Shown piece by piece: positions 1 through 8,100 of a DNA stretch of 10,567 bases. Source of the stretch: Euryarchaeota archaeon UBA54 (GTDB lineage: Archaea > Thermoplasmatota > Poseidoniia > Poseidoniales > Thalassarchaeaceae); NCBI GenBank assembly GCA_002495735.1, contig DAGM01000033.1:1-10567 (forward strand), read 5' to 3'. Position numbers and translations under genes: made by a program. The notes beneath the pieces were generated by a model, which was given only the letters and a program-made list of their open reading frames with translations, had not been told where the DNA came from and did no database searches. Position 1 is the first letter of the stretch. The number at the start of each line of letters is the position of its first letter.

Positions 1-1971
1 AATCACAGGATCTTCCGTGCTGCGTACCTCTTCCACTGCGGCTTCAAGAGCCTCCTTGTTCCTCATCTCATCGAGTAGATTCTCGTCAATCTTGGTGGCT
101 CCGATGATGTCGCCATTGCCTCTGAAAAATATCTCCATGTCCGACCAATCACCCTTGTTGAGGCCGGAGACGGTGAACGAGATAACCGCCGAGGAGCCAG
201 GGTCCAGCGTGTCCAATCGCCAAGCCCACAGACCATGAGTCTCCTTACGACCTCCGAGAGGGTTGTCCACCATGGCGGCAGTTTCGCTTTCTGGCCATTT
301 GGCCAAAATTGTGTACGCCCGTGCTCGAGCGGTGTAGTTGAACACGGTGATATCACAGGTCGCCAGTTTCCTCGTTGTGTCCCACCCAAGATCTTCCTCG
401 CAGAAAACCGCATTCATAATCTGGGTGATTATCGGCGCTAGATCAGGCTCATCCCGGTCTAGTATTTGCGAGGTTTTCTGTGATATCTCAGGGAGAATGA
501 CGTTTATCAACTCAAACTTCTCTTGAGCCTTCTTCCTCTGCGAACTTTTCTTGAGGTGGTTCTTCAGGCCCTTGCCTACTTCCATCAGGGCCCTCCTGAC
601 TTCTCCTAGTACCTCCTCGTTGACAGCGACGGCTTCCTTTGCCTCACTGGTGAACTGGACGTTGGTAGAGGCGAGGTGAATGAGAACGGCCGCTGGCCCC
701 TTGGGTAGTCCCCTACCACCCGGCTGATCTAGGCCGTAGCGCTTCCAGTCGACAGATTCCACCGCCTTCGTGAGCAGACATCCGCCCTGCTGGTACATCA
801 GGGGCACCCGATTGGCGAATCGCAGGATCTCGATTGGGCTGTCAGAGACTAGGTCCCCCCCGAAAACCAAACCGACTTCGATTTGGAAGGGGTTGCCCTG
901 AGTGACCCGTGTTTCTCTGGTAACAGTCGAGGCGAAGCGAGAATCAATCGCCTTCGATAGCCCCTTCTTGATTAGCAGGTCCTCGATAGGAGAGAGACAA
1001 TCAGTAGGCGGATTCAAGAGTTTGACCTTCTGGAATGAATCGAGCACGGCCTGAGCCTCCTCGGCCTTGATTCTGCGGGGTTGCCTGCTCTCCTCAAGTC
1101 CTGCCTTCTTGAGGATCTCCCGGGCCGCCCTCATGCTGACTCCGGAGAAGTTGTGCCTCAGGAATGAAGTCATCTTCCTCTCCTCTGCTTCACGTAGCAT
1201 CCTCTGCAATGTACCGAGGTGGATGCCGTGGGGATGGGGCTTAATCTCCGCCACCACCCTAGGGAGACGGTCGGTGGTGCGAGGCCAGTGACCTTCCTCA
1301 ATTACACTCCCGTCACGGTCCTTTACGGTCAGGCTGATGGTGGCGTGTGGATTGACAATCGAAGTCATCCTGAGGTACTGGTAGACCGACTGCCTGCCTC
1401 GTTGATACTTGGCCTTCATCTCGGTCCGTATCTTTAAGCCGTGTTTGATTTCCTCGCCCGTGACCTCGTCGACCCAGACGTCCCTACTCTCTCCACTCTT
1501 GATCGCTTTGTTTTTCCTCGTGTCAATACCGAGGTCGACCCGGACCGCCGAAGACTCGTCTTCGACCTTTGAAGTAACAGTGGTCTTCGAGCCTGTGGTG
1601 AGTTGACCGTACATCACTACTCCAGTAATTCCAATTCCCTGTTGACCACGAGTCTGCCTGATTGCGTGAAATCTCGATCCAAGCAGGAACTTGCCGAAGA
1701 CGTGCTCGATGGCTTCTCTTGGTATGCCCGGCCCGTTATCTTGGGATATCAACTCTATTCGGCCATCCTTGAGTCGGTTGATTTCGACTCTGATATCAGG
1801 GAGTATCCGTTCCTCCTCGCAGGCGTCGAGAGAATTGTCGACGGCCTCCTTGACAGCCGTGATGATGGATCTCTGTAGGGAGTCGAACCCTAGGAAATGC
1901 TTGTTCTTTTCGAAGAATTCGCTTATCGCAATTTGCTTCTGTTTCCCGGCTAGTGGTTTTTCATTGCTCAT
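1..1971 (-). CDS. top6B: DNA topoisomerase VI subunit B (3' end cut by window edge)
   Basis: This is the ATPase subunit of the type IIB topoisomerase, which with subunit A passes one duplex through another to relax supercoils and decatenate chromosomes. The frame is open without a stop from an ATG at 1969-1971 to the left edge (657 codons). GHKL ATPase motifs are intact: N-box at residues 42-49 (E42, D45, N46, D49), DNGPGIP at 78-84, and the glycine-rich lid TRGQQGIGITG at 107-117. The transducer switch-loop motif RGLPKGP lies at 420-426 with lysine 424, close to the ATP-sensing lysine known in Sulfolobus Top6B. After about residue 530 a beta-rich tail follows, resembling the C-terminal Ig-like domain of euryarchaeal Top6B, then an acidic helical stretch. 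GGAGG at 1979-1983, 7 nt upstream, supports the start. Subunit A is not in the window; in many archaea it lies just downstream, which here would be beyond the left edge. Family assignment is secure. Confidence 0.95.
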   Translation of the reverse strand, partial: MSNEKPLAGKQKQIAISEFFEKNKHFLGFDSLQRSIITAVKEAVDNSLDACEEERILPDIRVEINRLKDGRIELISQDNGPGIPREAIEHVFGKFLLGSRFHAIRQTRGQQGIGITGVVMYGQLTTGSKTTVTSKVEDESSAVRVDLGIDTRKNKAIKSGESRDVWVDEVTGEEIKHGLKIRTEMKAKYQRGRQSVYQYLRMTSIVNPHATISLTVKDRDGSVIEEGHWPRTTDRLPRVVAEIKPHPHGIHLGTLQRMLREAEERKMTSFLRHNFSGVSMRAAREILKKAGLEESRQPRRIKAEEAQAVLDSFQKVKLLNPPTDCLSPIEDLLIKKGLSKAIDSRFASTVTRETRVTQGNPFQIEVGLVFGGDLVSDSPIEILRFANRVPLMYQQGGCLLTKAVESVDWKRYGLDQPGGRGLPKGPAAVLIHLASTNVQFTSEAKEAVAVNEEVLGEVRRALMEVGKGLKNHLKKSSQRKKAQEKFELINVILPEISQKTSQILDRDEPDLAPIITQIMNAVFCEEDLGWDTTRKLATCDITVFNYTARARAYTILAKWPESETAAMVDNPLGGRKETHGLWAWRLDTLDPGSSAVISFTVSGLNKGDWSDMEIFFRGNGDIIGATKIDENLLDEMRNKEALEAAVEEVRSTEDPVI

Positions 1972-2053
1972 TCGCAAACCTCCGTCAGGTCCTCCCGATA
2001 CCCGGATGGCACGGGGCCTCTTTTGGATGGAAGTCTCCGGCCGAGGATCACTC
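1972..2053 (-). other. 82-nt gap upstream of top6B
   Basis: This short gap separates the stop of the hydro-lyase gene from the start of top6B on the same strand. It holds the GGAGG ribosome binding site of top6B (1979-1983). No convincing TATA box is visible; the only A-rich patch is CCAAAAG on the minus strand. The two genes may therefore be co-transcribed, or top6B may use a weak promoter here. No terminator-like T-run is seen on the minus strand. Confidence 0.4.
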
Positions 2054-4051
2054 TTAATCCTGTGCAAAGATATCTGGATGCCACGCCGTAATCTTCCCGA
2101 CAAAGGCGCTGGCCATCACAGTCAGGGGGCTTGCCAGATACAGCTTGCCCGGCCCAGAGCGACCCTGGTAATTGCGATTAATTGCTGAGATCGTGACCTG
2201 CTCCGCATCATCACTAATTCCGGGCCCAGCTCCTATACAGGCACCGCACCCGGGGTCGATTAGCGTGACACCAGCGCGCTCGAACATCTCGCTCCAACCG
2301 TTCTTCTCGGACAGACTCTTCACCGTCTTTGAGCCGAACTGGATGTAGCAGTCGACACCTTCGGGGATTACCAGACCTGCTTCGAGGGCCGCCTCGGTGA
2401 CTTGTGCGTAGAAGGCGAAATCATCATCCTTACCAGCAGTACACGAACCCGCGTAGGCGATGTCTATTCCGACCTCGCCAATTTCGTCTATGTAAGCACC
2501 ATTTGTCGGGTCAGAGGGAATTCCCTCATCGGGCTTGCCGGGATGTGCGACCATCGGACGGATCTGTTCCAGGTCGATGGTGTGCACTCCGCCGTGATAC
2601 TCCGCTCCATCGTCCGGCAGCACGAAGGCGCTGCGTACCTCTGCCTCACTCAGTCCAGATCTGCGGTTCATCAACCAATCTACAGTGAGACTGTCTGGTT
2701 CGCATATCCCAGTCTTAGCACTACACTCAGTGGCCATGTTGCACAGAGTAGCCCTCTCATCCATCGATAAACTGGCAAGTCCGGAGCCACCGAACTCCAT
2801 ACTACGGTCAAGTGTCTCGGACTCAGCGGCATACTTCCAGAGGATATGGAGTATGACATCCTTGGCTGTGCACCCGGGGTCTAGGTTACCCACCAGTTCG
2901 AAGCGAATACTCTCTGGGACTTGTACAAAAGCGAATTGGTTGTGCACGAGGTTGGCGTACTCGGTCGAGCCAACACCGTAGGCTAGTGCGTTCGTAGCAC
3001 CGCCCATGCAGGTGTGAGAATCGGTTGCTTGAATGAAATCGCCAACATCGATAAATTCCTCTCTGGCGACTTGATGGCAGATGCCAGGGCTGATGCCGTC
3101 CTCCGCGGAATAGTCGCGTACCCCGGTGTGCTGCTGGAACACTCGCTGCATATCTCGCAGGGTCTGAATCTTCTCTGTGAAACGACCAAACTTCGGCACT
3201 CCGGTGGCGTACAGTAAATGGTCCTCAAAGACTGCGTATTTCGATGGATTGGGAAGCGAGTAATCGTTGCCGTATTCCTGCTTGAGGAACTCGTGGACCT
3301 GTGCGGTTGTGAACTCATGCGAGTAGCCACCGTCGACCTGCGAGAGTACGGCGTCACCGGGCTTGACATAGCGCGCCGCGCCGTTCTGACCCAGAAGTTT
3401 GTTCGCAATCATCTTCTCAACCATAGTCATTGGTCGCGACTCGGTTTTCAACTCAGGGAGACTGATATCTCCCGCTCCGAGACTCTTCGCAAATGGCAGG
3501 ATGCCACCGTTTTCAATAATCAGGCTGGTCACCGGGTCGTACTCAGAGGTGAACTCATTCAGCGATATACTCTCACCGGATTGCAGCCTCTCCAGCATCC
3601 CATAGTCACCCATCAATTGACCGAGGTTGATGTTGTTTCGCTCGTGAATCGGTGCGAAGGACGCCGCGATAACAATCCTGATTCCCGACCAACGCTCGCA
3701 TTGAGCGGCAGTCTCGCGGCTTGACCCTGTGCCCTTACGGTGTCCGGATACTATGGCTTCGAAGCCACCGTCCAGCAATGCGCGAGGCTCGAACACACGC
3801 CTCCCTTCGTGAACTAGGCCGGCGTAGGCGTTCTCGGCTATGATTGCCGGCTCGTGGTCGAAACAGACCCAAGCCGGGGTCATGACATCGGTGTTGATGT
3901 CATCGAGCAGATCGTCGACCTCAAGATCAACCATACACAAATCGAGGCCCTCGTAGAGCTGCCTGCGTATCAGTTCGAGATCCTTGGTGAGAAAGAGCAC
4001 CCTCTTACCAGGGGTCAGAGCTATCTCTGCCGGGGGCCACTGTTCGGACAA
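2054..4051 (-). CDS. Fused aconitase / isopropylmalate-dehydratase family hydro-lyase, swivel domain first
   Basis: An iron-sulfur hydro-lyase of the aconitase superfamily, expected to move a hydroxyl group between neighbouring carbons of a 2- or 3-carboxylate such as citrate or an alkylmalate. The swivel (LeuD-like) domain comes first, roughly residues 10-190, with DDINTD near 50 and GTGSSRE near 107-113. The catalytic LeuC-like domain follows, roughly 205-665. It has DSHT at 344-347, the cluster cysteine in GSC (C537), the pair in GCGAC (C602 and C605), and the substrate-loop arginines in NRNYQGRSGPG. The whole is about 665 aa, matching LeuC plus LeuD in one chain. The TTG at 4049-4051 is preferred because GAGGTG (4060-4065) sits 8 nt upstream; an in-frame TTG at 4079-4081 would add 10 residues. 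The loop after DINTD is not the YLRM type of isopropylmalate isomerase, so the substrate is open: aconitase is plausible, another hydroxyacid dehydratase is possible. The family is secure, the substrate is not. Confidence 0.87.
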   Translation of the reverse strand: MSEQWPPAEIALTPGKRVLFLTKDLELIRRQLYEGLDLCMVDLEVDDLLDDINTDVMTPAWVCFDHEPAIIAENAYAGLVHEGRRVFEPRALLDGGFEAIVSGHRKGTGSSRETAAQCERWSGIRIVIAASFAPIHERNNINLGQLMGDYGMLERLQSGESISLNEFTSEYDPVTSLIIENGGILPFAKSLGAGDISLPELKTESRPMTMVEKMIANKLLGQNGAARYVKPGDAVLSQVDGGYSHEFTTAQVHEFLKQEYGNDYSLPNPSKYAVFEDHLLYATGVPKFGRFTEKIQTLRDMQRVFQQHTGVRDYSAEDGISPGICHQVAREEFIDVGDFIQATDSHTCMGGATNALAYGVGSTEYANLVHNQFAFVQVPESIRFELVGNLDPGCTAKDVILHILWKYAAESETLDRSMEFGGSGLASLSMDERATLCNMATECSAKTGICEPDSLTVDWLMNRRSGLSEAEVRSAFVLPDDGAEYHGGVHTIDLEQIRPMVAHPGKPDEGIPSDPTNGAYIDEIGEVGIDIAYAGSCTAGKDDDFAFYAQVTEAALEAGLVIPEGVDCYIQFGSKTVKSLSEKNGWSEMFERAGVTLIDPGCGACIGAGPGISDDAEQVTISAINRNYQGRSGPGKLYLASPLTVMASAFVGKITAWHPDIFAQD

Positions 4052-4059
4052 GGTTACAC

Positions 4060-4065
4060 CACCTC
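4060..4065 (-). promoter_or_regulatory. Ribosome binding site deciding the hydro-lyase start
   Basis: On the minus strand this reads GAGGTG, a six-base match to the archaeal Shine-Dalgarno consensus, 8 nt before the TTG at 4049-4051. The spacing agrees with that seen for top6B and nrdJ. It lies inside the longer reading frame that begins at TTG 4081, which has no comparable site, so the shorter start is favoured. Confidence 0.55.
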
Positions 4066-4126
4066 TTTCGATTAACGTCAAGGCCGCGCTCTATTTCATC
4101 ATTCTCAATGGTCGTATAGTCTTACA

Positions 4127-4149
4127 CAGCCGCTCAGTAAGGCGGTTGT
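4127..4149. repeat. Inverted repeat in the hydro-lyase / TFB divergent gap
   Basis: ACAGCCGC (4127-4134) and GCGGTTGT (4142-4149) form 8-base arms with one imperfect pair (G:T on the plus strand) around an 8-nt spacer. It sits upstream of the TFB TATA-like box and, on the other strand, upstream of the hydro-lyase. The position suits an operator or activator site for either divergent gene. Binding by a regulator is inference only. Confidence 0.35.
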
Positions 4150-4171
4150 ACTTTTTTCTTCTACTATCACT

Positions 4172-4181
4172 CTTAAATAAG
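4172..4181 (+). promoter_or_regulatory. TATA-like box of the TFB gene (near-symmetric)
   Basis: CTTAAATAAG is an archaeal TATA-like element. A start site about 25 nt downstream would fall near 4203, leaving a leader of about 28 nt with GGTGGTG (4217-4223) as ribosome binding site, 7 nt before the ATG. The element is nearly palindromic (CTTATTTAAG on the other strand), so it could also position polymerase towards the hydro-lyase, giving that gene a leader of about 100 nt. The flanking BRE sequence is not a clear match in either direction. Confidence 0.5.
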
Positions 4182-4230
4182 ATGGTCTGTCGGGATTTAC
4201 TACCTTTGCCAGCAAGGGTGGTGTGAAAGA

Positions 4231-5163
4231 ATGGCAGATGAAGGATATCTAGTGGAAGACACTGTGAAGTGCAGCGAGTGCGGTAGCAGGAGCTTGAACA
4301 GAGACGAAACCAGAGGAGAAGTGGTGTGTGAGGACTGCGGACTAGTCCTAGAAGACAACGTAATCGACCAAGGCGCCGAGTGGCGCGTGTTCAGCCCTGA
4401 GCAGGGCGATCAGCGCGCACGTACGGGAGCACCTATGACGGTCATGCTGCACGACAAGGGATTGTCCACCGACATTGACTGGCAGAACAAAGACTACTCT
4501 GGAAAGGCAATCTCCAGCCGCTACCGAAGCCAGTTCTATCGCATGAGGAAGTGGCAGAAGCGCTCCCGCGTAAGCAACGCCACCGAGCGAAACCTCGCCA
4601 TGGCTCTGGCCGAGCTTGATCGCATGGCTAGCCGCCTTGATCTACCGAAGTCGATTCGCGAGGCAGCCGCTGTGAACTACAAGAAAGCCGTTGAGGCCAG
4701 GCTCATCCGTGGACGCTCTATCGAAGGAGTCGCCGCAGCCAGCCTCTACGCCGCATGCAGGCAGTGCAACAACCCTCGAACCCTTGACGAAATTGGAGAG
4801 GCCAGTCGAACCGGCCGCAAGGAAATTGGTCGGACCTACCGCTTCATGGTCCGCGAACTCAAGATGAAGATACCACCTACCAAGCCAGAGGACTACATAC
4901 CGAGATTCTGTTCTGGTCTGCACTTGGACGCAGAGGTCCAGTCGAAGGCATACGAACTAATCGCCGCTGCTCAGGAGAAGGAACTCACGAGTGGACGAGG
5001 TCCAACTGGAATAGCAGCCTCGATCATCTACATCGCTAGCGTTCTGTGTGGCAAGCGCAGGACCCAGCGCGAGGTCGCTGAGGTAGCTGGTGTGACTGAG
5101 GTCACAATCAGGAACCGCTACAAGGAACTGATACAAAATCTCAATATCGAGCTTGAGATTTGA
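4231..5163 (+). CDS. tfb: Transcription initiation factor TFB
   Basis: The archaeal homologue of eukaryotic TFIIB. It binds the TBP-TATA complex and the BRE element and recruits RNA polymerase. The 310-residue length is normal for the family. An N-terminal zinc ribbon uses C14, C17, C33 and C36. It is followed by the conserved linker / B-finger region, with EWRVF near 50-54 and the signature HDKGLST at 74-80. Two cyclin-like repeats occupy roughly 110-205 and 205-300. The second ends in a helix-turn-helix (about 278-300, [14 protein letters not shown]) of the kind that reads the BRE. The ATG at 4231 has GGTGGTG 7 nt upstream and a TATA-like box about 55 nt upstream. The gene stands alone between a divergent hydro-lyase and a convergent ribonucleotide reductase. 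No key residue is missing. Whether the genome has other tfb paralogues cannot be seen here. Confidence 0.97.
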   Translation: MADEGYLVEDTVKCSECGSRSLNRDETRGEVVCEDCGLVLEDNVIDQGAEWRVFSPEQGDQRARTGAPMTVMLHDKGLSTDIDWQNKDYSGKAISSRYRSQFYRMRKWQKRSRVSNATERNLAMALAELDRMASRLDLPKSIREAAAVNYKKAVEARLIRGRSIEGVAAASLYAACRQCNNPRTLDEIGEASRTGRKEIGRTYRFMVRELKMKIPPTKPEDYIPRFCSGLHLDAEVQSKAYELIAAAQEKELTSGRGPTGIAASIIYIASVLCGKRRTQREVAEVAGVTEVTIRNRYKELIQNLNIELEI

Positions 5164-5175
5164 GCACACTGCTCA
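5161..5175. repeat. Palindrome containing both convergent stop codons
   Basis: TGAGCA-CAC-TGCTCA is a perfect 6-bp inverted repeat with a 3-nt loop. The first TGA is the TFB stop codon, and the last three bases are the complement of the reductase's TGA stop. The symmetry is read directly from the sequence. A role as a two-way termination or mRNA 3'-end structure is possible but weak, because the stem is short and no T-run follows in either direction. Confidence 0.5.
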
Positions 5176-8100
5176 CGAGCAACCGGTTGTAGAGCCGCAG
5201 GCATTGCACTTCAGACAGGTTCCGTTGCGCACCATCTGGCTGCTTCCACATTCATCACAGATGTCCCCGGTGAACCCCCTCTCGCGTGCCGCCTGCCGCG
5301 TACGACTCTCGGCATCCTTCTCTTGCAGCGGAGCGACAGTCGCATCGAGAGTCATCTGAACTTCCCTTTTCTCACCCTCGACCCGCATCACTCCTTCTTC
5401 AGTAATCTCGGGTTTGCTAATTGAGAATTGATCGAAATCTTCGACGCCAACATGGGCGAGGTCGTCCCGTCCGGCGTAGTCGATGGCCAACTCTCTGAAA
5501 ATCCAGTCGACCAAGCTCGAAGCCATCTTGACCCGCCCACTACCGCCTTCAACCGGCCCACTAGGCTCGAATTTCTGGAAAGTGAATACCTTGATGAAAG
5601 CCTCTAGTGGGACGCCGTGTTGCAAAGCAATCGATACGGCTATTGCGAACTGATTGAGCATGGCTCTCCAAGCCGCACCCTCCTTAGAGGTCACCAGAAT
5701 AATCTCGCCCAATTTACCATCTGGGTACTCTCCGGTAATCAGACGGACGCTGTGCCCGCCTATCCTAGCCTTAGTGGAAATAGCCCTCTTCCTATCTGGC
5801 AGAGTCCGTCTGGTTGCGATGAACTTCACGAATGACTCAGCCACTGGCTGAGCCACGGATTCTGGAAGGGGCAGAGCCTTGACAGTCTCCACGACCATTC
5901 TCTCTACCAGTTTTTCCTCTTCAGTGACCTCTTCGGCCAGTTCGGTGTCCTCGACGAGTTTGTTCATCAGGGGTTGCGATAATTTTGAGCAGTCGCGGTA
6001 AACCGCACATGCCTTGTTCATGGTAGTGTGACTGAGGTTGTAAGCTTCTCTGACATCATCTACTGTTGAATTGGATGGCATGTTAATGGTCTTGGAAATC
6101 GCTCCCGAGATGAATGGCTGCGCAGAAGCCATCATCTTCACATGAGCAGGCCATGCGATTGACCTCGTTCCTTTCGCCCCGCATGGAGTGGCACAGTCGA
6201 ACACGGCCAGATGTTCTTTCTTGAGTCCAGGCGCTCCTTCGATGGTCAGATTCCCGAAGATATGGGATTGAGCCGCTTCTATCTCCTCGGAGGTGAAGCC
6301 GAGGAAGTCTAGGGTATCGAAGAATGAATCTTCATATTGCTCCTCTGACATTCCGAGGGCGCCTGTGCACAGTTCCTTTCCGAGTAGAGTCGGTGCGAAG
6401 GCCGAGCGCAAATCGAACACATCGCCCATTTTCTTCTCTACGGCAGCGAGATCTTCGACACTGAAGCCAACTTCCTTCATGCGGTTCACTGGGAGCGTGG
6501 GACATCCGCTGAGTCGCCCGGTGCCTACGATATACTCCTCAATCGTCTTGCACTTGCTATCGGAGTAGCCAAGTCGACGAAGAGCGTTCGGTACACCCTT
6601 GTTGACAATTCTCAGCGAACCGCCTCCAGCTAGCGTCTTGAACTGCACGAGTGAGAACTGAGGTTCAACGCCGGTGGTGTCCGCGCCCATCACCAGGCCG
6701 ATGGTACCAGTGGGCGCGATGACCGTGGTCTGCGCGTTCCTGTATCCATGCTCCTCTCCATCTCTGACCGCGCGATCCCAGGATTCCCTCGCCGCCTCGA
6801 GTAGGTCCTTCGGGCATTTCTTCGAGTTAATTCCCATGGGCGGAACGGTGAGCCCCTCGTATTCGTCCACCGGCGAATCGTAAGCAGCCCTCCTGTGATT
6901 TCTCATCACTTTCAGCATGTGCTCGGAATTCCTCTCGTAGTCAGAAAAGGTTCCGAGTATCGAAGCCATCTCCGCACTAGTCGAGTAGGTCTCGCCGCAC
7001 ATGATGGAGGTGATCGCTCCACAGATTGCATAGGCTCGCTCGTCGTCATATGGAATGCCCATGTGCATCAACAGAGAGCCTATGTTGCAGTAGCCTAGAC
7101 CCAGAGTGCGATATTCGTACGACTTGCGTGCTATCTCCTCAGAGGGGAACTGCGCCATTAGAACGCTGATCTCGAGGGTCGTGGTCCAAAGTCTGACGCT
7201 ATGTCTGAAGTCGTCTATCTGGAAAGTTTGGGTGTTGAGGTCGTAGTAGTGTAGGAGATTGATACTGGCCAAATTGCAGGCAGTGTCATCGAGGAACATG
7301 TACTCGGAGCAGGGGTTGGAGCCGTTGATTCTCCCTCCCTCGGGGCAGGTGTGCCACTCATTGATGGTGGTGTCATATTGGACGCCGGGGTCAGCACAGG
7401 CCCAAGCAGTGTATGCCACCTTGTTCCACAATTCTCCCGCATCTAGGGTTTTGCACGGTTCGGGATCCCTTCCCTCTGCCTCTGAACTCTCCAGTTCGGT
7501 CCTCCAGTAGAGGTTCCAATCACCACCCTCCTTGACCGATTCCATGAACCGATTCGGGACGCGGACCGAGTTGTTGCTGTTCTGACCAGATACAGTAAGG
7601 TAAGCCTCACCCTGCCAGTCGGTGTCCAGAACCTCGAAGTCGACACCTTTCCATCCCTGCTTCGCAAGGTCCAGTATCCTCTGGATATGAGGTGGTGGAA
7701 CATGTTCTCCGATAGCTCGCACCATGGCTCTGCGCAGACCGAGGTTGGCGTTCTGGTCGAATCGGCCTTCGTCATCGCCGTACTCCCAAATCGCATCCAT
7801 CAGGACATTAGCGTGCTTCTGCAGGATATTGCTCCCTATCACTAGTGCTGAGACCTTTTCCTCCTCACTCGACTTCCAGTCTATGTACTCCTCGATATCG
7901 GGATGGTCGAGATCCAGAGTAACCATTTTGGCTGCCCTTCTGGTGGTGCCGCCGGACTTTATCGCCCCAGCGGCCCTATCGCCTATCTTGAGGAAGGACA
8001 GCAATCCACTCGAGCTGCCGCCACCCGAGAGAGGCTCACCCGCTCCTCGGATTCTGGAGAAGTTCGAACCGGTTCCTGAGCCGAACTTGAATAGTAACGC

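Noticed and set aside
1691..2188. Plus-strand open frame of 165 codons spanning the top6B / hydro-lyase junction
   Set aside because: It overlaps the conserved ATPase motifs of top6B on the opposite strand and the end of the hydro-lyase. No protein family is apparent.
3218..3724. Plus-strand open frame of 168 codons inside the hydro-lyase gene
   Set aside because: It is antisense to conserved aconitase-family sequence, with no recognisable motif and no fitting ribosome binding site. It is treated as a chance frame.
2054..4051. Reading the hydro-lyase as a standard LeuC or AcnA
   Set aside because: The LeuD-like swivel domain is fused in front of the catalytic domain, and the specificity loop does not match the isopropylmalate isomerase pattern. 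Neither name is supported as it stands.
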